Shown piece after piece: positions 57,401 through 64,000 of a stretch of DNA of 64,000 nucleotides. The position numbers were made by a program, and so were the translations under genes. The stretch spans positions 60,721,553 to 60,785,552 of the forward strand of contig JAQMRL010000001.1 in the NCBI GenBank assembly GCA_035578175.1, written 5' to 3'. Source of the DNA: Catonia carolina. Lineage: Eukaryota > Arthropoda > Insecta > Hemiptera > Achilidae. The notes below the pieces were generated by a model. The model saw only the letters and a program-made list of their open reading frames with translations. It was not told where the DNA came from and ran no database searches. Within the stretch, counting starts at the first letter, position 1. Every line of letters begins with the position of its first letter.

Positions 57401-60400
57401 CCACTTGTCTGGCCATCATGGCATGAATCGGAGGTTGAAAAATAAAATAGCCCTCGTAATTTTTTAAGTTTTGAGAAAAAAAGGATGATGTTATCATACC
57501 TTGTACGTGATTTACACCAAGGTGTTTACATAATTATGGTCAGCACTGTACCATATCCAATACCTACCTGTCTATAATACAACTGACTGCTTAATGCCAT
57601 TGAATTGTATACAATAAACAGTACCTTTCCTTTAATATAATAAGTGATATAACTGGATTCAATTGCTTTGAACGTTGGGCTGCTTATGCGCATACTTGAC
57701 TTCGACCCTGTATACCAGTCTTAACCTACAGTTTAGATGTACAGTCAGAGTATTCTTGAAAGTTGACAACTACCATAGTATTTTATAGACATAGTATGCA
57801 GTTCGATTGCTGTTTATTAATTTGTTACTGCATGAAAACAGCATGTACACCTGTTCTAAACAAACATGTAATTATTAAGTATAATGATATTTATATTATG
57901 TATTGATACATATAATATATTCATAAATGTGAATAACAAAACATTATCAAATAGATTTGATTCATTTAAGTCAAATGAAATAAGTTATTATTTATTATTG
58001 TTATTAAATGAATTTTAATTTCCATGTTCTTCTGTATTGTATTTACATATTATGAATCAAAACAATTACTCATGTCGTTATTTTAAAATAAAGTTACGTA
58101 ATAGTAATCAGTTTGTAATGTTCGATTTGTACATTGTTTATTGACAAACATGAATGCATTCCGTATAATGCGTTTCATATGTTTGTTTTACAATGTTTCA
58201 GTTGTCATTGCATGGAATTTTTTTTTGTTTTTTTTTGTTTAATGTCTGACTGTTCTGCAATTACTGCTAATGCAGACTGTGAAGAATGAAATGATTTTTG
58301 TAATGTATGAAAATATGCCGTGCCTGAATGGGATTTAAACCCAAGACCGCATGATGAGAGGCGAGCACGTTACCAACTACGCCTATGCGGCTGCCAATAA
58401 AAGCTCATTGCATGGAGCTTTTATGTAAATGCGGTTTGCATTGCTAAGATGTAGTTTGCTATATTTATTGTTTTTGTTTAATAATGTATCGTTTAATAAC
58501 ATGTAAAATAAAAAAATTGTTAGAAATTCTTAGCATGGTAGTTAATGGAAGTGTTAGTGTAGATTCTTTAAATTAATTTTTTAATTTTGTTCCATTAGTT
58601 TTAAGATTATGTCCAAATTAGGTAACAAAATTTTGGGAAGCCAAAGGTATAAATGTCTGTCTTAATTTGTTAAGGTGCATGACAGAAGAGGCTAAAGCAG
58701 ATAAATTTTAACTGAAATTAATTAATTTAATACAGTAGAATCTTGGTAGTCCGGCCATGCAGTAGTCTGACACCTCCAGTAATCCAGCACTTAAAATATT
58801 AGCCCTACAAGAATGAAACCTCACCCAGGACAGATTTTGGTAAAAGATTTAAATTAAATTAGGGAAATCAACTCGACCTAATTACGGCAGATTTAATATA
58901 ACATGTATGTTTAGGATTTTATTAAAGAAATGAATAAGCAGACCTTAATTATTGTTAAATGGTATAATTTTTGGCCTTTTATCCAAAACCCAGAACTGGG
59001 CTATACTCTATACTTCATGCTGAATTGACAACGAAACGTAATTCTCAGAACACGAGGACCCCCTCTTTGCACTAGGCGATGTGAATAGCCAATAATTATG
59101 TTTGGTACAATGACACACAAACCTTTTTTATTTAGTTAATTTAATTTAAAATCACATAGAAATCAACGCATAGTCATTTTTTGTTTAAATTTGTAATTTA
59201 TAGTTCCAAAATTCCAACACATCCAGTAATCCAGCACCCTCTCGGTCCCGAACAGGCTGAACTACTGAGATTCTACTGTAAATGTAAAACAACACGAATA
59301 ATATTATTAGATTTTTATAATAACAACTTATTAATCTCATGTATACCATTCACCTTATAGACCTACTGTCTTATGAAAACTTATTTAGAAGTATGTTATA
59401 AATTGTTAAGCTTGTAGTAACCGCTGCGCTATTGCAGTACATACGAGACTATACTAATGCAGATGCATGTTTTGCCCAGTGCTCTCCTTACGAGAATCAA
59501 CTTATACAATCAAATTAATCTACTTCGAGACGTTGCAACAGTAAAATAAAAGTTTAAAATCACAAATTTTTTTCTGAATTTAAAAATTACATAATACCGT
59601 GTAGTCTGTGTTACTCAAGAAGCTTTTTAAGCTTTCCAGCTGTGAAAGAATTTTTGAAATTGGTTGGGTAGTTTCTTTGATAACACAATCAAACATTACT
59701 TCTTTAGATAAATAAAATAAAATCATTCACTCAGTTGCTTTAGTTCAGTAGAAAAGTATTTAATCTTCTTCGGCAGTTGACATTGATTATTGTGATCTCA
59801 TACTGTGCAGAATAGCTATATCTGGAATACCTAGTACTTTTATAGCTTTATAGTTGTGAACGTCCTTTGTACTATTACACTAATTATGTCCTTTTGTTTG
59901 CCAATTTTTTCAGCAAAAGTTTTCGTTGCTTGTGGATATTTATGCACAACCTGCATTACACAAAACTGATGTAACTGTTCTGCAAAAGTTTTCGTTGCTT
60001 GTGAGATATTTATGTGCAACTTGCATTGCACAAAACTGATATAACTGTTCTGCATTAGTTTCTTTGTCGTATATGTATTTTTCTAGACATGAGTAGACTA
60101 TGTGTATGTTTTATACCAATATAAATATGAATGCCGGCTTTAAGGTCGAAGCTTTTCATATCTATGTTACACTACAACTATATGTTTTACAGAGTTGTGA
60201 ACGCAGATCTGTTGCTCAAGAAGGCAACCTGGCAGGCTGATGAAGAGAGCATGAGAAAGGTTTTTAGCGTGAGCTGGCATTCATGTGTCTTCTAATAAAC
60301 AGCATAATATTTTAAGAGATTTATAATTAATATTAATGTGATTTATTTTCTGTTACAGGATTCAAAAAAGGACCAGATCCAGGGCAACCGCAATTTACAT

Positions 60401-62574
60401 TTTTCAGGTGAGAAAGTTTCTGTCTCCTAAATTAGACAAGTAATTTTTTAGAAATATGTTACAGTTGGAATCTATAATGTTCTCATGATGGTTTAGAACT
60501 TAAAGATCAGGAATGATACTGAACTAGGTAAAATTTTCCGATTTAGAAAACTTCTGATTTTTCTATCTTACCTCAGTAATGTAAACTTTTATCATAGCAT
60601 TTTGAACTAGACACTGAAGTGTCTACCACAATATTATATATTATATTTGTGGTGGATTGGTCAAATTCTTATGTTTATTCCTAGATACATCTGTCTACGT
60701 AGTATTTTCAGTTAAAAAAGTCAACACCATTAATTTTCTGGTGATACAAACCTCAAGCATGCCTCTTTATTGACTCAAATGGCTTGGCTTTGATGTTGGT
60801 TTAATGGTCAGTGCAATTGTCTTCTGTCTGTGGTAATATTACGATGGATGAAAATTTGGGACTTCTGTGGCTGTAGTGATAATTACTATCGCTACTTTGT
60901 CTTGTTTTTAAATGGCGTATGTCATAATATTATTACTGTTTATCAACTGGAACAATTTCTCTTTTGTATTTCAGTGTATTTTCTTGTTGATAGAGCCCGT
61001 TTTTTAAAAATTAGTCTAGTTTTTATTGATACAGTGATCAGAGCACCATTTTGAAATATTAGTTTATATGTACATATGTTTATGGTTTTTCTACCCATGA
61101 CTTGTTTTATAAGTTTTGAGAGTAAACTTTCTGTTTATTTTCATAAAAAAAATTAAGTTATTATAAAGCAGCTGATAAAAGAATCAAACACCTAACTGAA
61201 GGTGGGATTTAGGAATATTTGTATAAAAAGGACAGTGGATTTAAATTTTTTACAGTGTATTGCGTGTTGTATTAAGTGAGTGCTGTTAAAAATTTGAACA
61301 TGTATAATTTTACTGAAGAAAATGTTAAAAATTTCTTGTAACAAAGTTACGAGGGTCATTTGTAAAATAAGGTTCCCTAAGCTCTCGAGACAGAGTGCGA
61401 TGTGCTGGAAGAAATCTGGCAACACTGTCTTACTCATTAGCTCTCCCTCTCGTTTTCCACACCACTCCCGCCTTGCTACGTTGATCAGTGCCAGCCTAGC
61501 AGCCTTCGAAGATGGAGTTCCCTATTGCTCTCCCTCTCGTTTTCCACACCACTCCCGCCTCGCTACGTTGATCAGTGCCAGCCTAGCAGCCTTCGAAGAT
61601 GGAGTTCCCTATTGCTGTTACTGCCAGATGCAAAATTTGCGCTGTGATACGTTTTTTAAATGCAAAACGGATTTCACCTATTGATATTCATCGTCAGTTA
61701 ATCGAAGTTTATGGCAAAAACTGCATATCTGTTCAACATGTTCGGAAATAGTGTAGAGAATTCAGTGAAGGCCGCACGGAAATTCACAATGAAAACCGAA
61801 GTGGACGGCTTTCAGTTTCAGATGGAATTGTTGAAAAAGTTGAGACAAATTGCTTGAAGATCAAAGAATTACCATTAACTAACTTGCTTTGCGTATTCCT
61901 GAGACTTCAAAACACCACAATCCATAAGATTTTAACAGAAAAATTAGGCTATCACAAAGTGTGTGCGCGGTGGGTACCACGAATGCTCATGTCTCACATC
62001 AAACTCAAGAACTGCTGACAGATTTTGGCTGGACTGTTGTGCCCCCCCCCCCTACAACCTGGACCTAGCCCCAAGTGATTATCACTTATTCCCAAAATTA
62101 AAGGGACACTTGGATGGCCTATGCTTCAGTACCGATGATGAAGTCAAGGAAGAGGTTACTTGATTCCTTAAAGGATTGGCAGCAGAATTCTACAACATGG
62201 GGGTAGAAAAGTTGAAGCATCGTCTGCAAAAGTGTTTGGACAGAAATGGCGATTATGTAGAAAAATAGCGTAAGTTTTAAGCTTTAAATTGATGTATAAC
62301 ACTAAGATAAAAAATATAGCTGTCTATTTTTAAAAATCATGGGAACCTTATTTTACGAATGACCCTTGTACATTAATGGTAATAGTCGAAAAATGTGCAA
62401 ATTTGATAAAAACCATGGTATATCAACGAATGGTACAGTACATATTAGTTCAGCAGGCGAAGTGTTAAGACCTCTCATATGTTAGTGTTACCATGTGTAC
62501 ATAGGTGGAACATTTATAAATAACTTGATTGCTAATTTGTATTTTTGTTTTATTGCAGTCTCCTGTGGCAGTAA
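51351..62574 (+). CDS. TOMM7: TOM7, mitochondrial import receptor subunit, complete
   Basis: Join 51351-51444, 60359-60407 and 62559-62574, giving 52 residues (human TOMM7 has 55). TOM7 is a tail-anchored subunit of the outer-membrane translocase that tunes assembly of the TOM complex. In animals it also helps stabilise PINK1. The protein starts MSPEAKERLGLVTDVVKFVV, has one membrane segment around HFGYIPLVLYLG, then the conserved FKKGPDPGQPQ loop and the terminal SLLWQ. All introns are GT-AG and the phases agree. Intron 1 is 8.9 kb and carries most of the local transposons, including a piggyBac. Confidence 0.95.
51893..51914. repeat. (GGATA)n microsatellite
   Basis: About four to five units, with an interrupted copy just downstream at 51921-51930. 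Confidence 0.85.
52563..52810 (-). mobile_element. LINE 3' remnant
   Basis: The minus strand reads VDKYNEKWEEHLKRISEDRW, then decayed ALGYVPAE, RDIGRLWKRW and a terminal EQV.RPDP. This is the usual W.EHV.RM...RP.KRW...EQ end of LINE ORF2. Confidence 0.65.
53188..53360. mobile_element. Foldback element (173 bp)
   Basis: Outer arms TAGATAGGTAATGC and GCATTACCTATCTA and inner arms GACTGTCTACCTGAATTGAC and GTCAATTCAGGTAGACAGTC, the latter perfect over 21 bp, give a near-complete hairpin. No coding content. Confidence 0.82.
53445..53570 (-). repeat. Decayed tRNA-derived SINE
   Basis: The minus strand contains GGAGTTCAATTCCTGG (B box) followed by AAGCCTGGAATTTTTTC, as in other local SINEs. The head is poorly preserved. 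Confidence 0.45.
53697..56194 (+). mobile_element. piggyBac transposon, near-complete
   Basis: TTAA at 53693-53696 and 56195-56198 flanks ends CCCCTAAGTGGC and GTTGAAGGG. GTGGCTATGTCAGTACTGAG occurs twice just inside the left end (about 53704 and 53748), and a related inverted GAGCCACATAG lies near the right end. The 5' leader holds a roughly 145-bp near-duplicate (54012-54100 versus 54160-54245). The transposase reading frame has a single frameshift. At 2.5 kb the element is full size for the family. Confidence 0.93.
54256..55976 (+). pseudogene. piggyBac transposase with one frameshift
   Basis: ATG 54256 opens an acidic N-terminus (DEILMLLDDLASSISSDSE). That frame stops at 54532-54534. A second frame overlaps it from about 54515 (IYPGPQINFDSILETF) and runs to 55976. 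One missing base in the A-run of GAGAAAAATTTATCC explains the break. Counting residues from 54591, the catalytic aspartates are D131 (CIDESLLLWKG), D215 (MDNWYNS), D317 and D320 (GGVDLRDQM). The C-terminal cysteine-rich domain CVVCSRNGKRKD / CKDCDVGLCLQDC is intact. It resembles PGBD4-type transposases. With only one break, a sequencing or assembly error is possible, and the copy may be a recent invader. Confidence 0.93.
56217..56244. repeat. (AT)n microsatellite
   Basis: AT run immediately downstream of the piggyBac. Confidence 0.85.
56254..56440 (-). mobile_element. Probable LINE 3' remnant
   Basis: GC-richer than its surroundings, with minus-strand EGRCTPGSMAWRWRCRRED-like residues and several stops. 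The resemblance to a LINE C-terminus is weak. Confidence 0.25.
56548..57456 (-). mobile_element. Internally deleted mariner
   Basis: Ends CGAGGGCCATTTTTTTTTAA and TTGAAAAATAAAATAGCCCTCG, TA at 56546-56547 and 57457-57458. The minus strand encodes the N-terminus from ATG 57294 (MAASIDSPVKCELRSVIRFL) in more than one frame, and a C-terminus with PSDFHLFPELKKWLGGQ and CLNLQGDYVEK, stop at 56646-56648. The first two catalytic aspartate regions are deleted. The C-terminus resembles that of the 8-kb foldback, so the two are probably one lineage. The ends are in normal arrangement. Confidence 0.87.
57457..58216. other. TOM7 intron 1 stretch with dispersed repeat
   Basis: Apart from the repeat copy at about 57670-57815, this is AT-rich DNA without recognisable elements. 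Confidence 0.4.
57670..57815 (+). repeat. Dispersed repeat, copy 1 (partner 63595-63830)
   Basis: GACTTCGACCCTGTATACC, ACCTACAGTTTAGATGTACA and GTTGACAACTACCA are matched in order at 63610-63710. The origin is unknown. Confidence 0.7.
58217..58395 (-). repeat. tRNA-derived SINE (family A tail)
   Basis: The minus strand starts GGCAGCCGCATAGGCGTAG with A box GTTGGTAACGTGC and B box GGTTTAAATCCC, then CAGTCTGCATTAGCAGTAAT and an A-rich end at 58217-58240. It pairs a family-B-like head with a family-A tail. Confidence 0.7.
58733..59278. mobile_element. Tigger-like MITE (546 bp)
   Basis: Inverted ends CAGTAGAATCTTGGTAGTCC and CTACTGAGATTCTACTG, with a perfect TA duplication (58731-58732 and 59279-59280). 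AGTAATCCAGCAC occurs near both ends. It encodes no transposase. Confidence 0.85.
59420..59500 (+). repeat. Dispersed repeat fragment (partner within 63730-63800)
   Basis: CTGCGCTATTGCAGTACATA and TGCAGATGCATGTTTTGCCC are matched by the distal half of 63595-63830, in the same orientation. Confidence 0.75.
59914..60053 (+). repeat. Tandem repeat, two 69-bp units
   Basis: CAAAAGTTTTCGTTGCTTGT starts units at 59914 and 59983. Each ends with TAACTGTTCTG. The units differ at a few positions. Confidence 0.9.
60359..60407 (+). CDS. TOMM7: TOM7 exon 2
   Basis: The acceptor is TCTGTTACAG and the donor GTGAGA. It encodes FKKGPDPGQPQFTFF after completing a glycine codon. It ends in phase 2. Confidence 0.95.
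60408..61349. other. TOM7 intron 2 stretch, nothing recognised
   Basis: AT-rich intron before the mariner at 61350. Confidence 0.4.
61350..62368 (+). mobile_element. Internally deleted mariner with a leader duplication
   Basis: Ends CGAGGGTCATTTGTAAAATA and TATTTTACGAATGACCCTTG, TA at 61348-61349 and 62369-62370. ATG 61599 opens the transposase (MEFPIAVTARCKICAVIRFL). The C-terminus LAPSDYHLFPKLKGHLDG then runs to RNGDYVEK and stop near 62267. The part holding the first two catalytic aspartates is deleted, around a C-run at 62042-62051. The leader is duplicated in tandem. Confidence 0.87.
61441..61614 (+). repeat. Tandem duplication of 87 bp in the mariner leader
   Basis: Units at 61441-61527 and 61528-61614 start CTCTCCCTCTCGTTTTCCAC and differ at only one noticed base. 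Each contains the transposase ATG context GATGGAGTTCCC. The first ATG runs into a stop after about 20 codons. Confidence 0.93.
62559..62574 (+). CDS. TOMM7: TOM7 exon 3, terminal SLLWQ and stop
   Basis: The acceptor is TTATTGCAG. AG plus T completes serine, then CTC CTG TGG CAG TAA. It is only 16 coding bases, yet it matches the invariant SLLW end of TOM7. Confidence 0.95.
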
Positions 62575-62766
62575 ATAAATTAGTAGAATTACCCTATAAT
62601 TAAGTCACCTCTTTTCGTATGTTATTGATATGAAACCACTGTTGTAAATATGAGAAAATAACATGAGATATAACGAGCCAGTGAGTGATCTTGCAGCATG
62701 AAGAAATTAATGGTTCAGTTTTCTGTTTTTTACTTTGTATTATTTTGTAGATAAAATATTTATGTT

Positions 62767-62772
62767 AATAAA
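62767..62772 (+). terminator. Polyadenylation signal for TOM7
   Basis: AATAAA lies 193 bp after the stop, followed by a second AAATAAA within 20 bp and T/G-rich DNA. Confidence 0.55.
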
Positions 62773-63594
62773 CAACAAAATAAAATTTCCGTTATTTTGA
62801 ATGTTTTGTTTGTTCTCTTATATGCACCTTTTCATTTCATCATCTGATGTACTTATAAAGTTCCTTGAAAATTTAGTCTGTAGGTGAATTTATGGCTAAT
62901 AGCTTTTGTTTGACGTATGATCATTTTTTAGCTCTTTTAAAGTACGTGTGTGTCATTTGTCTGAAAGATAATGCTTGCCACAGATTAAATGGTTTCTATT
63001 TTATAAATTTATGTCGCAGTTTGGGAATGTCTATTGTTATTTTACAAACTGCATAGTTATAAAAAACTTTCATTTATAACACATTTATCGAGACTTGTTG
63101 AGAAGTCTGTCTTTAAGGGTTCTGAATCCAGAAAAGAGATTTTCATATTGTCTTTTAGTACTCTATCTATAGCTTGAGTGGCTCTCTGAATCTAATCAAA
63201 GACCTGGGTTCACAGCTTGTACATCTTAATTCTTTGTTGTTTTGAAATCCAATAGTTTTATCCTATCTGATTGGAAAAATGTTTTCTCAAAACTGATCCA
63301 ACATTTTCTTGAAGTTTTACACTCTTAATAACACATAGAATAACAAGCTGTTTTAGTGTAAAAAAAATTTGGGTTTCCATCACCGAAGAAAAACTAAGAG
63401 GCTTTTATTCTACCTGTGCACATTATTAACCTTTTAGTTTTCATTTCTCCAAAAGTAAAAAAAATCTTGGAAGTTATGAATGTACTTGACCAAGTAGAAC
63501 TGTGTTTTATTCAGGCTGCAGCAACTTTAGTTACAATCATTACCATCCAAAACAGTGAATTACCTACCTAAAGGCCAAGCCAATTGCTGTGAGC
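62773..63594. other. Downstream of TOM7, nothing recognised
   Basis: AT-rich DNA without coding or element signals. Confidence 0.35.
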
Positions 63595-63830
63595 ACTGGG
63601 CTACATGCGCATAACTTGACTTCGACCCCGCATACCCCTCCGACCTACAGCTACATGTACAGAGTGTTGTTGAAAATTGACAACACCCAGTGTATTTTGT
63701 AGGCATGCACTTCCATTGTTGATTACATGCACTGCGCTATTGCAGTACATACAAGACTACACTAATGCAGATGCACGTTTTGCCCAGCGCTCTCCTTACA
63801 AAAATTGGGCTACACCTATGAACTCTCATT
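63595..63830 (+). repeat. Dispersed repeat, longest copy
   Basis: It joins the sequence found at 57670-57815 (GACTTCGACCCCGCATACC, GTTGAAAATTGACAACACCC) to the sequence found at 59420-59500 (CTGCGCTATTGCAGTACATA, GCAGATGCACGTTTTGCCC). The two shorter copies look like its halves. Confidence 0.75.
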
Positions 63831-64000
63831 TTTTGGTGATATAAAACAAAGTAATAGCTTATGTTTTACCCAATCATGTCTGGAACCTATGTAAAAAAAA
63901 ATCATTCAATTTGTTTCAGCGGGTTTTACATGGTGCCAAAACAGACAAAAATTCTGCTTGCCTGTTTTCAGTATTTACTTGGTAGAGTAGATGTAAAAAG

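Overview
The window is nuclear DNA from an insect-like arthropod. It is AT-rich, its genes are split by long GT-AG introns, and the transposons are of insect types: mariner, piggyBac, pogo/Tigger, tRNA-derived SINEs and LINE remnants. The proteins resemble insect orthologues most closely. Mariner load and intron size would suit a hemimetabolous insect such as a hemipteran, but the sequence alone does not settle the species.

Three host genes can be built exon by exon. (1) The plus strand, 5301-22909, carries the C-terminal eight coding exons (1175 residues) of an insulin receptor substrate (IRS, Drosophila chico). It has eleven YXXM PI3-kinase docking motifs, a YVNF motif and a C-terminal YASL motif. 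The PH and PTB domains must lie upstream of the window, and bases 1-5300 read as intron. (2) The minus strand, 46584 down to 32447, carries a complete five-exon spermidine synthase of 302 residues. (3) The plus strand, 51351-62574, carries a complete three-exon TOM7 mitochondrial import subunit of 52 residues. Genes 2 and 3 are head to head, and the interval 50.68-51.35 kb probably holds both promoters. The three genes have no evident functional link.

The rest is intron and intergenic DNA full of mobile elements. Six mariner copies are recognisable. Three of them (8.0-10.6, 21.3-22.2 and 42.6-43.5 kb) belong to different lineages yet share one unusual architecture: the 5' end is missing and is replaced by an inverted second copy of the 3' end, so the element has two 3' ends. 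The other three (48.4, 56.5 and 61.3 kb) are ordinary internally deleted copies. The 8-kb foldback is itself split by a LINE with a 12-bp target duplication. A near-complete piggyBac (53.7-56.2 kb) keeps all catalytic aspartates and has one frameshift in an A-run. Two piggyBac-like TTAA MITEs (11 and 30 kb), three pogo/Tigger-type elements (5.7, 24.9 and 58.7 kb), about nine SINEs, several LINE 3' remnants, tandem repeats and large palindromes complete the inventory.

Exon boundaries come from reading frame, splice consensus and similarity to known families recalled from memory. No alignment or transcript evidence was available. Ends of elements without clear inverted repeats or target duplications are approximate.
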